DNA from: Streptomyces sp. R33
Lineage (GTDB): Bacteria > Actinomycetota > Actinomycetes > Streptomycetales > Streptomycetaceae
DNA: 64,000 bases
Assembly: GCF_041200175.1 (NCBI RefSeq)
Contig: NZ_CP165727.1
Location: forward strand, 5,893,501 to 5,957,500
Direction: 5' to 3'
The position numbers and the translations under genes are program-made. Under the pieces are notes generated by a model. That model saw only the letters and a list, made by a program, of their open reading frames with translations. It made no database searches and was not told the DNA's origin. Each line of letters opens with the position of its first letter. Position 1 is the first letter of the stretch. Positions 41,554-50,509 of the stretch are shown here, in pieces.

Positions 41554-41642
41554 CCGCGGGAGCGCCGGACGGCGGCCCCGGAGGCGGCGGAGACCGGCCG
41601 CCGCCGGGCCGCTGCGTGCGTGCAGGCATGCGTACGGCGGGA

Positions 41643-42314
41643 TCAGGCCTTTCGGGCGGTCCCGGAGGTCCCGGAGGTCCCGGCAGCCCCGCCGGCCGCC
41701 GGCGGGGCCGTCATGTCGATCAGGCGGCAGACGGTCTCGATGTCGATCTTGACCTGGGCGATCGAGGCGCGGCCCGAGAGCCAGGTGATCAGTGCCGAGT
41801 GCCAGGTGTGCTCGATCACCCGGACCGCGGAGAGCTGCTCCGCCGTCGGCGGGGCGTCCAGGCCCATCGCGTCCAGGATGATCGCCGTGGTCAGCCGGGA
41901 CACCGTGTCCACCTCGGGGCTGACGCTCCGGTCCGCGAACGTCAGGGCGCGGACCATCGCATCGGCGAGCTGCGGCTCCCGCTGCAGCGCGCGGAAGGCC
42001 CGCATCAGCGTCTCCGCGACCCGGGCCGCCGGGTCCTCGCCCGCCGGGGGGCGTTTGCGGAGCGTCGTGTGCATGTGCTGGAGCTGGTCCTGCATCGTCG
42101 CGACGAGCAGGTGCACCTTGGAAGGGAAGTACCGGTACAGGGTGCCCAGCGCGACCCCGGCCGCCTCCGCGACCTCCCGCATCTGGACGGCGTCGAAACC
42201 GCCCCGGCTGGCCAGCTGGGCGCTGGCGTGCAGGATCCGGCGGCGGCGCGCCTCCTGGCGCTCCGTCAGGGGAGGGGACGCCGTCGTGGCGACGGCTTTC
42301 GCATCCGCTGTCAT
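41643..42314 (-). CDS. kstR: TetR-family regulator, KstR-like
   Basis: 223 residues from ATG 42314. The helix-turn-helix region RRRRILHASAQLASRGGFDAVQMREVAEAAGVALGTLYRYFPSKVHLLVATM closely follows mycobacterial KstR, as does the ligand domain start (ALQREPQLADAMVRALTFADRSVSPEVDTVSRL). KstR represses cholesterol-catabolism genes and releases DNA on binding steroid-CoA ligands. Boxes fitting its TnnAACnnGTTnnA site occur before cyp125, the thiolase, ALDH, MBL and acyl-CoA dehydrogenase genes in this window. Homologous KstR2 is a possible but less close alternative. Confidence 0.85.
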   Translation of the reverse strand: MTADAKAVATTASPPLTERQEARRRRILHASAQLASRGGFDAVQMREVAEAAGVALGTLYRYFPSKVHLLVATMQDQLQHMHTTLRKRPPAGEDPAARVAETLMRAFRALQREPQLADAMVRALTFADRSVSPEVDTVSRLTTAIILDAMGLDAPPTAEQLSAVRVIEHTWHSALITWLSGRASIAQVKIDIETVCRLIDMTAPPAAGGAAGTSGTSGTARKA

Positions 42315-42507
42315 CTGTCCCGTTCCATGGCGTTCCGTGTCGTTGCGGTGCTGATTTCCGGGCTGTTCACGTCGCGTTCTGCACGTGATCGGCAGGTGAT
42401 CGGCAGCCAGCATCTCAGGCGCCGAAGCCGTGGCGCGAATCACCTGCTCCGCCTCTTACGGTGTGGTTTCCGGCCGGTAGATTCAATGGTCTTCGACGGA
42501 TCAAGTC

Positions 42508-42521
42508 TGAAACTTGTTCTA
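42508..42521 (+). promoter_or_regulatory. KstR-type box in the kstR/glycosyltransferase divergent region
   Basis: TGAAACTTGTTCTA, a full match to TnnAACnnGTTnnA. It is 67 bases before the glycosyltransferase GTG and 194 bases from the kstR start, so it may regulate either. Confidence 0.6.
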
Positions 42522-42574
42522 CATTATGCGAGCGGTTACGCTCCGGCGAAAGTGCAGGGAGAAGGGGGCCGAGA

Positions 42575-43891
42575 GTGACCGCTGAGGCCATGGTGACGAG
42601 CCCTTTCGCGGGTTCCGCCACCGGCGGCGACCGCCCGTTGCGCATCGCACTCCTCACCTATAAGGGGAACCCGTTCTGCGGCGGCCAGGGCGTCTACGTC
42701 CGGCACCTCTCGCGGGAGCTCGTGAGGCTGGGGCACTCCGTCGAGGTCATCGGCGCGCAGCCGTACCCGGTCCTCGACACCGGCGCCACGCTCACCGAGC
42801 TGCCGAGCCTCGACCTGTACCGCCACCCCGACCCGTTCCGCACCCCGAAGCGCGACGAGTACCGCGACTGGATCGACGCGCTCGAGGTCGCCACCATGTG
42901 GACCGGCGGATTCCCCGAGCCGCTGACCTTCTCGCTGCGGGCCCGGCGCCACCTCGCCGCCCGCGCGGGCGAGTTCGACGTCATCCACGACAACCAGACG
43001 CTCGGCTACGGTCTGCTGGCCGGCCTCGGCGCGCCGCTGGTCACCACCATCCACCACCCCATCACCGTGGACCGGCAGCTCGACCTCGATGCCGCCAAGG
43101 ACCGCAAGAAGCGGCTCTCCGTCCGCCGCTGGTACGGCTTCACGCGGATGCAGGGGCGCGTCGCCCGCCGGCTGCCCTCCGTGCTGACCGTCTCCGGATC
43201 CTCCAAGCAGGAGATCGCCGAGCACCTGGGCGTCCGCGACGAGCGCATCCACGTCGTCCACATCGGCGCCGACACCGACCTGTGGTCACCCGACGCGTCC
43301 GTCGCCGAGGTGCCGGGGCGCATCGTCACCACGTCCAGCGCCGACGTCCCGCTCAAGGGCCTCGTCCACCTCGTCGAGGCGCTCGCGAAGCTGCGCACCG
43401 AACAGCCCGACGCCCACCTCGTCGTCGTCGGCAAGCGCGCCGAGCAGGGTCCGGTCGCCCGCGCGATCGACTCGTACGGGCTCCAGGACGCGGTCCGCTT
43501 CGTCAAGGGCATCACCGACGCCGAGCTCGTCGACCTGGTGCGCAGTGCACAGGTCGCCTGCGTGCCGTCGCTGTACGAGGGCTTCTCGCTGCCCGCCGCC
43601 GAAGCCATGGCCACCGGCACCCCGCTGGTCGCCACCACCGGCGGCGCGATCCCCGAGGTCGCGGGCCCCGACGGCGAAACCTGCCTCGCGGTGCCGCCGG
43701 GCGACGCGGGCGCGCTGGCCGCGGCGCTGGGCCGGCTGCTGGGCGATGCGCCGCTGCGGGCCCGCCTCGGCGCCGCCGGACGCGAGCGGGTGCTGGCCCG
43801 GTTCACCTGGGCCAGAGCCGCCGAGGGCACCGCCGCGCACTACCGCGCCGCCATCGAGCAGGCAGCCGGCCGCGCCCGCCGCGCGCGGTGA
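42575..43891 (+). CDS. GT4-family glycosyltransferase
   Basis: 438 residues from GTG 42575 (GGGAGAAGGGGG upstream). Two Rossmann halves: N-terminal ALLTYKGNPFCGGQGVYVRHLSRELVRLGH and C-terminal SAQVACVPSLYEGFSLPAAEAMATGTPLVATTGG, the E-x7-E nucleotide-sugar motif of GT4. No membrane segments. It begins a three-gene overlapping operon with a methyltransferase and a toroid protein, found together in many Streptomyces genomes as far as I know. Acceptor and product unknown. Confidence 0.85.
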   Translation: MTAEAMVTSPFAGSATGGDRPLRIALLTYKGNPFCGGQGVYVRHLSRELVRLGHSVEVIGAQPYPVLDTGATLTELPSLDLYRHPDPFRTPKRDEYRDWIDALEVATMWTGGFPEPLTFSLRARRHLAARAGEFDVIHDNQTLGYGLLAGLGAPLVTTIHHPITVDRQLDLDAAKDRKKRLSVRRWYGFTRMQGRVARRLPSVLTVSGSSKQEIAEHLGVRDERIHVVHIGADTDLWSPDASVAEVPGRIVTTSSADVPLKGLVHLVEALAKLRTEQPDAHLVVVGKRAEQGPVARAIDSYGLQDAVRFVKGITDAELVDLVRSAQVACVPSLYEGFSLPAAEAMATGTPLVATTGGAIPEVAGPDGETCLAVPPGDAGALAAALGRLLGDAPLRARLGAAGRERVLARFTWARAAEGTAAHYRAAIEQAAGRARRAR

Positions 43892-43949
43892 CCTTCCGCC
43901 TTTTCCACACCACCCCCGATCACCCCCGCGACCGCGAAGGCAGGACCCC

Positions 43950-44684
43950 GTGCTGACCGTCGATTTCTCCCGGTTCCCGCTCGCCGCAGGCGACCGTGTG
44001 CTCGATCTGGGCTGCGGCGCCGGCCGGCACGCCTTCGAGTGCTACCGGCGCGGCGCCCAGGTGGTCGCAGTCGACCGCAACGGCGAGGAGATCCGCGAGG
44101 TCGCCAAGTGGTTCGCCGCCATGAAGGAGGCCGGCGAGGCCCCGGCCGGCGCCACCGCCACCGCCATGGAGGGCGACGCGCTGGCCCTGCCCTTCCCCGA
44201 CGAGTCCTTCGACGTCGTCATCATCTCCGAGGTGATGGAGCACATCCCCGACGACAAGGGCGTGCTCGCCGAGATGGTCCGCGTCCTCAAGCCGGGCGGC
44301 CGCATCGCCATCACCGTGCCGCGCTACGGCCCGGAGAAGATCTGCTGGGCGCTCTCCGACGCGTACCACGAGGTCGAGGGCGGCCACATCCGCATCTACA
44401 AGGCCGACGAGCTGCTCGGCAAGATGAAGGCCGCCGGCCTCAAGCCGTACGGCACGCACCACGCCCACGGGCTGCACTCCCCGTACTGGTGGCTCAAGTG
44501 CGCGTTCGGCGTCGACAACGACCAGGCGCTGCCGGTGAAGGCGTACCACAAGCTGCTGGTCTGGGACATCATGAAGAAGCCGCTGGCCACACGGCTCGCG
44601 GAGCAGGCGCTGAACCCGCTCATCGGCAAGAGCTTCGTGGCGTACGCGACGAAGCCCCACCTGCCCGTCGGCGCGGCGAAGTGA
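43950..44684 (+). CDS. Class I SAM-dependent methyltransferase
   Basis: 244 residues from GTG 43950. SAM-binding motif I is VLDLGCGAGRHAFE, acidic loop VVAVDRNGEEI, motif II FDVVIISEVMEHIPD and ALLR-like LKPGGRIAITVP. A C-terminal tail with a His/aromatic pair (THHAHGLHSPYWWLKCAFG) may form the acceptor site. It would methylate a sugar or lipid made by the glycosyltransferase encoded 59 bases upstream; that is inference. Confidence 0.86.
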   Translation: MLTVDFSRFPLAAGDRVLDLGCGAGRHAFECYRRGAQVVAVDRNGEEIREVAKWFAAMKEAGEAPAGATATAMEGDALALPFPDESFDVVIISEVMEHIPDDKGVLAEMVRVLKPGGRIAITVPRYGPEKICWALSDAYHEVEGGHIRIYKADELLGKMKAAGLKPYGTHHAHGLHSPYWWLKCAFGVDNDQALPVKAYHKLLVWDIMKKPLATRLAEQALNPLIGKSFVAYATKPHLPVGAAK

Positions 44685-45763
44685 GCTCGCCCGGGCGCAC
44701 CGAACGCCTCGTCCTGGACGGGGTGCTGACTGCCGAGGAGGCCGCCGCGACGGTGGCCGGCATCCTCGCCGCGCAGCGCTCCGACGGGGCCATCCCGTGG
44801 TTCCGCGGACACCACCTCGACCCGTGGGACCACACCGAGGCCGCGATGGCGCTGGACGCGGCGGGCGAGCACGAGGCGGCGGAGCGGGCCTACGACTGGC
44901 TGGCCCGGCACCAGAACGCCGACGGCTCCTGGTACGCGGCGTACGCCGACCGGCCGGACGGGGTCGACACCGCCGAGCCGCAGGACGCGAGCCTGGAGAG
45001 CAACTTCGTCGCGTACATAGCCGTCGGGGTCTGGCACCACTACCTGGCCACCGGCGACGACCCGTTCCTGGACCGCATGTGGCCCGTCGTCTACGCGGCG
45101 ACCGAGTTCGTGCTCGGGCTCCAGCAGCCGGGCGGCGAGATCGGCTGGAAGCGGGAGGCCGACGGCACGGCCGTCAAGGACGCGCTGCTCACCGGCTCCT
45201 CCTCGATCCACCAGGCGCTGCGGTGCGCACTGGCGATCGCCGAGCACCGCGAGGAGCCGCAGCCCGACTGGGAACTGGCGGCCGGGGCCCTCGGGCACGC
45301 GATCCGGCGGCACCCGGAGCGGTTCCTGGACAAGTCCCGCTACTCGATGGACTGGTACTACCCGGTGCTGGGCGGCGCCCTCACCGGCGCCGACGCCAAG
45401 GCGCGGATCGAGGAGCGCTGGGACGAGTTCGTCGTCCCGGACCTCGGGGTGCGCTGCGTCCTGCCGAACCCGTGGGTGACGGGCGGGGAGTCCTGCGAGC
45501 TCGCCCTGGCCCTGTGGGCGACGGGCGAGTCGGACCGGGCGCTGGACATCCTGCGCTCCATCACGCACCTGCGCGCCGACAACGGCATGTACTGGACGGG
45601 CTACGTCTTCGAGGACAAGGCGGTGTGGCCGGTCGAGCAGACGACCTGGACGGCCGGGTCGCTGCTGCTGGCCGTGGCCGCGCTGGGCGGCGACGAGGCC
45701 ACCGGGGCGGTGTTCGGGGGGCTGGAGCTGCCGTCCGGACTCGAGCCGGACTGCTGCCGGTAG
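44681..45763 (+). CDS. Cytoplasmic alpha/alpha-toroid protein of the GT-methyltransferase operon
   Basis: 360 residues, GTG 44681 overlapping the methyltransferase stop (GTGA). Repeated helical pairs with ILAAQRSDGAIPWF, WLARHQNADGSWYAAY, FVLGLQQPGGEIGW and GYVFEDKAVWPVEQTTWT show an alpha/alpha toroid as in glycoside hydrolases and prenyltransferases. No signal peptide. A pattern of acidic residues (DSLESNF, DWYYPV) is compatible with a glycan-processing enzyme such as an unsaturated glucuronidase or epimerase, but I cannot assign one. Confidence 0.7.
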   Translation: MSSPGRTERLVLDGVLTAEEAAATVAGILAAQRSDGAIPWFRGHHLDPWDHTEAAMALDAAGEHEAAERAYDWLARHQNADGSWYAAYADRPDGVDTAEPQDASLESNFVAYIAVGVWHHYLATGDDPFLDRMWPVVYAATEFVLGLQQPGGEIGWKREADGTAVKDALLTGSSSIHQALRCALAIAEHREEPQPDWELAAGALGHAIRRHPERFLDKSRYSMDWYYPVLGGALTGADAKARIEERWDEFVVPDLGVRCVLPNPWVTGGESCELALALWATGESDRALDILRSITHLRADNGMYWTGYVFEDKAVWPVEQTTWTAGSLLLAVAALGGDEATGAVFGGLELPSGLEPDCCR

Positions 45764-45805
45764 GCCGCGCTGGGCGCTGGACGCCGAGCGCTGCGGGCAA
45801 GAAGG

Positions 45806-45835
45806 GGGCAGGCCACCGCGGACGGGGGCCTGCCC
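45806..45835 (+). terminator. Hairpin between convergent genes
   Basis: GGGCAGGCC (45806-45814) and GGCCTGCCC (45827-45835) form a perfect 9-bp stem with a 12-base loop, just after the toroid gene. Confidence 0.65.
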
Positions 45836-45851
45836 GTACGGGAACGCGCGG

Positions 45852-46154
45852 TCACTGGCGGTAGAGCCGGCCCGCGATGAGGTGGCCGATGACGAGGTAC
45901 GCCACGGCCGCCACGCCGTAGCCCACCACCACTTGGACCCATTCCCGGTCGAAGGTGAACAGGTCGTAGGACCAGCCGGCCAGCCAGCTGGCGGCGTCGT
46001 GGACGAACTCCACGAGGCCGTTGCCCCGGTTGGCGTCGAGGAAATACAGCAGGATCCACAAGGCGATCACGAAGGCCAGCACGTCCGCCACCGCGGCGAC
46101 GACCCGGCCGGCCTGAACGCCTCCGCGGGCGTGTACTCGGGTGTGTGTGCGCAT
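45852..46154 (-). CDS. Small two-helix membrane protein
   Basis: 100 residues from ATG 46154 (a GTG at 46217 would add 21 residues). Two hydrophobic helices (VVAAVADVLAFVIALWILLYFLDA and VVVGYGVAAVAYLVIGHLIAG) around a short loop with WLAGWSYDLFTFDREW. Conserved in Streptomyces, function unknown. It diverges from the lipoprotein gene and its start region overlaps the intergenic space. Confidence 0.65.
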   Translation of the reverse strand: MRTHTRVHARGGVQAGRVVAAVADVLAFVIALWILLYFLDANRGNGLVEFVHDAASWLAGWSYDLFTFDREWVQVVVGYGVAAVAYLVIGHLIAGRLYRQ

Positions 46155-46266
46155 GCTGCGCGTCTTGCCCCGGCCGCGCGAAGCAAACCCGAACGGGTCC
46201 CCCAAGTGGCGGATCACCGGGGCCCGGGTGACTCTGCGGGAGACACCTCACTCCCCGGAGGCCAAC

Positions 46267-46989
46267 GTGTCCGAACCCAGCGTGTCGATAACCAGCGGCT
46301 CCATACGCAGCGTGTCCCCGCCCAGGACCTGCCGACTCCGCCGCGCCGTCACGGCGCTGCTCGTGTCCACGGCGCTGGTCGCAGGAGGAACCGCGTGCAG
46401 CGGCAGCGGCGCCGGCGGCAGCAGGGGCCAGCGCGAGACGGTGCCCGTGTCCATGGCCGCGCAGCAGGCGGTTGCCGACGAGGCGCTCGCCGCGCAGGTG
46501 CTCGCCGCAGAGGCGGTTGCGGCGCAGGGCACCGACGAGGCGCTCGCCGCCGAGCCCACGCCCAGCACCACTGCGGAGAAGCAGAAGTTCGCCAAGACGC
46601 GCTTCGTCGCCAACGCGGGGCTCGCGGCCGGGGCGACGTACCAGTGGATCATCAAGCCGTACCGCGCGGGCAAGTTCAAGAAGGGCGCCAAGGGCCGTAC
46701 GTTCGCGCTCATCAAGGCGGGCCTCGCAGGCGCCTTCGCGTACAACCGGCTGAAGGCTGCGGCGAACAACGCCAAGGGCGACCCGCTGCTGTCGAAGGCG
46801 TTGGCCCCGCTGACGGCCGGCATCGAATCCCTCAAGGGCCTGGGCTCCAAGCTGCGCAAGGGCGATGCGGGCGATGCGGACATCAGCTCCTTCGAGGGCG
46901 TCATCAACGGCGTCAAGGACGCCGGCAAGAGCGCGGGCGCCCCGGTGACCGACCAGGTCCCGAGCGCCTCCCAGCTCAGCGGCGGATAG
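46267..46989 (+). CDS. Lipoprotein-like exported protein
   Basis: 240 residues from GTG 46267 (GGAGG six bases upstream). Positively charged start, hydrophobic segment and a Cys (VTALLVSTALVAGGTACSGSG) look like a lipoprotein signal, though the residues before Cys are atypical. The rest is Ala-rich and helical, with a Lys-rich middle (AGKFKKGAKGR). Function unknown. No clear domain is recognised. Confidence 0.6.
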   Translation: MSEPSVSITSGSIRSVSPPRTCRLRRAVTALLVSTALVAGGTACSGSGAGGSRGQRETVPVSMAAQQAVADEALAAQVLAAEAVAAQGTDEALAAEPTPSTTAEKQKFAKTRFVANAGLAAGATYQWIIKPYRAGKFKKGAKGRTFALIKAGLAGAFAYNRLKAAANNAKGDPLLSKALAPLTAGIESLKGLGSKLRKGDAGDADISSFEGVINGVKDAGKSAGAPVTDQVPSASQLSGG

Positions 46990-47099
46990 ACCTCCGGATC
47001 CCGGCGGCGGGACGGACGGGCAGCGTCGCCCGTCCGGCCCGCCGCTCTGCCCGTCCGGGCCGCCCGCCCGCCTGCCTGCCCGCCTGCTTCAATGGGCGG

Positions 47100-47513
47100 A
47101 TGATCGAGTTCCTGGCCCTTGCGGCCGCCGCCGGCGTCGGGTGGCTCGTCCGGCGCAGGCACCGGCAGCGGGTCGCCGCCGGGAGCCCGGAGGGGATCCC
47201 GTGCATGGCCCGGCACCCGGCCGGCGCGGGCCGCTGGCGGATGGGCCGGGTGTTCCCCGGTCCCGGCGGGGCCCGTTGGGTGCCCCGGCGCGGTGAGCCC
47301 GTACCGCTGCCCGCCGGCCGGGCCACCGGGGTGCGGGCGCCGTCCGTGAAGGAGGGCATGTCCATCAACCCCGGATCGCGGATCGTGACCTGCACGTACG
47401 GGACCGGCGAGCGCGCCGGGAGCATCGAGATCGCCGTCATGCCGCTGGACCTGCGCGAACTCCTGGAAGCCGTGCCGCAGGCCGCCCCGGACGACGACAC
47501 TCCGTCCCCCTGA
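47100..47513 (+). CDS. DUF2550-like protein
   Basis: 137 residues from ATG 47100. An N-terminal hydrophobic helix (IEFLALAAAAGVGWLV) with RRRHRQR is followed by a beta domain (RWRMGRVFPGPGGARWVPRRGEPVPL and SIEIAVMPLDLRELLEAV). The layout, one membrane helix and a PH-like beta domain, resembles DUF2550 proteins of actinobacteria, which lie near ATP synthase genes; here the context differs. Weak ribosome binding site. Confidence 0.55.
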   Translation: MIEFLALAAAAGVGWLVRRRHRQRVAAGSPEGIPCMARHPAGAGRWRMGRVFPGPGGARWVPRRGEPVPLPAGRATGVRAPSVKEGMSINPGSRIVTCTYGTGERAGSIEIAVMPLDLRELLEAVPQAAPDDDTPSP

Positions 47514-47531
47514 CACTCCGTCCTCCTGACA

Positions 47532-47580
47532 CGCCGGAGCCCCGGTCACCGCGGTGTGCGCGGTGGCCGGGGCTCCGGCG
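47532..47580 (+). terminator. Strong hairpin terminator between convergent genes
   Basis: A 22-bp stem (47532-47553 and 47559-47580) with one G-T pair separates the convergent DUF2550-like and surface-protein genes. Confidence 0.85.
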
Positions 47581-47594
47581 TGCTGCGGGCGAGG

Positions 47595-50333
47595 TCAGCC
47601 CTGGGTGAAGTAGCCGAACAGGTCGGTGATCACGTGGTTGCCGCCGCCGTAGCTGTTCCAGACGGTGACGCGGCCGTCGGCCACCGGGGTGGTGACGTGG
47701 TTGGGCACGGTCTCACCGGGACGGGTGTTGAGGCTGCTGGCCTCGGGGCGCGTGCTGCCGTGTCCGTACACGGTGAGGAAGCCGGGGCCGGTGGTGTCGG
47801 TGGCGGTGACGTTCAGGGCCGCACCGATCGCGTTCGCCGGGATCCCGGCGACGGTGGTCGCCGCGCCGGGGGCCAGCTTCCCGGTGCTGCGGGTGTCGGC
47901 GAGGCGCTGCGGGACGACGGGGGTGAAGAGGGCCTTGCCGTCCTGGGCGTAGTAGCCGACCGCGTCCAGCACCAGGTGGGTGGAGCCGGTGTTGGTGTAG
48001 AGGGTGATGGTGCCGTTCGGGCCGACGGGGACGATGGCCTGGTTGGACTTGTCCTTGCCGGGTTCGAGGTTGAGGTTCGAGGTGGCCGGGCGCCTGGTCG
48101 GGTCCATGTAGGCGATGACGTGGGCGTTCTCGGTCGCGCCGGTGCCGGTGAGGTTGAGGGCGACGGCCGTGGCGTCGACGGGGATCCCGCCCACGCCCGC
48201 GACCTTCACCGTACGGGCCTGTCCGCCGGCCAGGGCGCCGCCCGCGGTGCGGGTGTCGACGACGCGGGTCGGGTCGATCGGGGTGAACCGCTGCCCGGTG
48301 TTCGGCTGGTAGTGGCCGACGTAGTCCACGATGAGCGCGGCCTTGCCGGAGTTGAGCTGCGCGGAGATCTTGCCGTCGGCGCCGACGGGCACGGTGACGG
48401 TGTTGGCGGAGGTGCCGCCCGCCTTGACGTTGACGTTCGAGGTGACCGGGCGGGGCTGGCCCGAGGGCCAGACGCTGAGGTGGGTGTCCTCGGTGGCACC
48501 GGTGACGGTCACGTTCAGGACCACGGCGGACGCTCCGGCCGTGTGGTGCGGGCCCGAGCTGTAGTAGTGGACGGGAACGTCGATCGGGGTGGCGGTACCG
48601 CCCTGGACGGGGGCGCCGGTCGTACGGGTGTCCAGGACGCGGGCCGGGAGGACCGCGACGTAGCCGGCCGGGGTGTAGGCGACCTGCACCGTCCGCTCGG
48701 CGGTGGAGGTGGCGCCCTTGATGTCCGTGAGGGTCACGGTCACCTTGTACGTGCCGGGCTGCTTGTAGGCGTGCCGGACCGGGTCCGGCGTGATGCCGGT
48801 GTCCTTCGCGCCGTCGCCGTAGTCCACGTCCATCCGCGCGATCGGCCACGGGGCGGTGGTGCTCTGCGGGTCGACCTCGACGGACAGCGGCGTCACGAGC
48901 GCGTTCGGGTCGCTCGCGCTCGGCAGGTACGGCTGCGCGGTGAAGGCCGTGGCCAGCGGCGAGGTCGGGGTCACCTTGATCGACTGCTGGCGGAAGGCCT
49001 CCTTCCCTGCGGCGGTGATCGCCTTCACCTGGACTGTGCACGCGCAGGGAGTCTGGTAGACGTGCTCGGCGGTGGCCGCCTTGGTGACGACCGGAGCCGT
49101 CCCGTCACCGAAGTCGTAGCGGTAGGTGAGCGTTCCGGGCCAGTTGTTGTCCGCCACGGCCTTCACCTGGACGGTGGTGCCGACCGGGGCCCAGTCCTGG
49201 GCGATCTCCAGCTGGACGCCGCGTACTTCGTCCTGGGACTCGTGGGCGCCGCGGTCGATGAACCCGCCGTCCTTGCCCGTGTTGGCCACCCGCGGGTCAT
49301 CCGTCGTGGGGTACCCGTTGTAGTCGGTGGGCAGGACGCCCGGCGCCGTCGGGTCGCCGGAGTCGACGGTGGGGGAGCGCTCCCACGGGCCGACGTCCGA
49401 GCCCGTCGGGGTCAGGATGTCGTGCGCGCCCTGGCCGGTCGCGGCCTGGAACGCCGCCGAGGTGGTGTGGACGACCTCGGCCCACTTGTAGGGGACCACC
49501 CCGTCCGCCGGAAAGCCGGCCAGCAGGTTGTAGTCGACGCGGGTGCCGGTCGCGGAGTCCTTCCCCACCAGGATGCCGCTGCGGGGACCGGGGTTGATGC
49601 ACGACCTGGGGGTGCTGGTGTGGATCAGGTTGTTGAACGCCCCGGAACCGGTGGAAGCGCTGCGGAAGGAGACGGCCGCATCACAGCTGAGGTAGAGGGT
49701 GTTGTTCGTGACGATGGTGCCCGGGCCCCAGACCGCGTCGACCGCCGCCGTGATGCCGCCGCGGATCTGATTGCGGCTCAGCACGGTGCCCCGGGAGCCG
49801 CCCTCGATCCGGACGGGGGAAAGCAGGTAGCTCCTGCTCACGCGCACGTCGGCACTGTCCCATCCGATGACGACGGAGGCGGGGTCGGTCGTCGAGGAGC
49901 TGGTGATCCGGTCCAGCTCGACGTCGGAGGAACGGCTGACCTGGACCCCTCCGGGGGAACTCAGCCCGCGCACCACCACATGGGAGGCGCCTTGGACCTT
50001 GAGGCCCTTGACCCGGGCGAGGCTGCCGGTGTTCGGTCCGGCGACGATGGAGATCGGCTTGCCCGGCTCCCCGGAGCGGTCGACGGTGACCTCTTCGTCG
50101 TACGGCTTGGACGCGAGGACCCGCACGGTCTGGCCGGGCTGCACGACCTTGGTGGCCGCCGAGATCGTGCAGAACGGAGTGCCCTCGGAACCGGGTCCGC
50201 TATCGGAACAGCGGAGGAGGGAGGAGTTGTCCACGTAGAGCGTGGAAGGGGTGTCGGCCGCGGCGGCGGCCGGCATCCCGAGAACAGCGACGAGACCCGC
50301 GGTCAGCAGGACGGTCGCGCGAGTGGCACGCAC
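47595..50333 (-). CDS. Large secreted surface protein: beta-helix, PKD and repeated wall-associated domains
   Basis: 912 residues from GTG 50333. Signal peptide (TRATVLLTAGLVAVLGMPAAAAA), then a right-handed parallel beta-helix (residues about 25-340; repeated V-x-V-x-R steps, e.g. GASHVVVRGL, SSDVELDRIT), two PKD-like domains (YRYDFGDGTAPVV and DVDYGDGAKDTG), then three copies of a 120-residue domain beginning VLDTRTTG, VVDTRTAGG and LADTRSTG with conserved ...LNLTxTGA...N/S-NLN. Such ADTR repeats occur in actinobacterial exported proteins. Likely binds or modifies polysaccharide; substrate unknown. Confidence 0.82.
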   Translation of the reverse strand: MRATRATVLLTAGLVAVLGMPAAAAADTPSTLYVDNSSLLRCSDSGPGSEGTPFCTISAATKVVQPGQTVRVLASKPYDEEVTVDRSGEPGKPISIVAGPNTGSLARVKGLKVQGASHVVVRGLSSPGGVQVSRSSDVELDRITSSSTTDPASVVIGWDSADVRVSRSYLLSPVRIEGGSRGTVLSRNQIRGGITAAVDAVWGPGTIVTNNTLYLSCDAAVSFRSASTGSGAFNNLIHTSTPRSCINPGPRSGILVGKDSATGTRVDYNLLAGFPADGVVPYKWAEVVHTTSAAFQAATGQGAHDILTPTGSDVGPWERSPTVDSGDPTAPGVLPTDYNGYPTTDDPRVANTGKDGGFIDRGAHESQDEVRGVQLEIAQDWAPVGTTVQVKAVADNNWPGTLTYRYDFGDGTAPVVTKAATAEHVYQTPCACTVQVKAITAAGKEAFRQQSIKVTPTSPLATAFTAQPYLPSASDPNALVTPLSVEVDPQSTTAPWPIARMDVDYGDGAKDTGITPDPVRHAYKQPGTYKVTVTLTDIKGATSTAERTVQVAYTPAGYVAVLPARVLDTRTTGAPVQGGTATPIDVPVHYYSSGPHHTAGASAVVLNVTVTGATEDTHLSVWPSGQPRPVTSNVNVKAGGTSANTVTVPVGADGKISAQLNSGKAALIVDYVGHYQPNTGQRFTPIDPTRVVDTRTAGGALAGGQARTVKVAGVGGIPVDATAVALNLTGTGATENAHVIAYMDPTRRPATSNLNLEPGKDKSNQAIVPVGPNGTITLYTNTGSTHLVLDAVGYYAQDGKALFTPVVPQRLADTRSTGKLAPGAATTVAGIPANAIGAALNVTATDTTGPGFLTVYGHGSTRPEASSLNTRPGETVPNHVTTPVADGRVTVWNSYGGGNHVITDLFGYFTQG

Positions 50334-50509
50334 CAGGAGGGTTCCTTCGAGCAGATGACGAGGTGGTTCGCCACGGGTGCGGCGCTTCGCGACCTGTGTG
50401 TGGCCAGTTCCCCCCGGCGGCAGTCGGGCGCACGCGAAACCCGTAGCGGCATGGATCATCATCCACTTCCGGCCAGTCGCTGTCATCTCCGATCGTCACA
50501 TCGGAGCCC

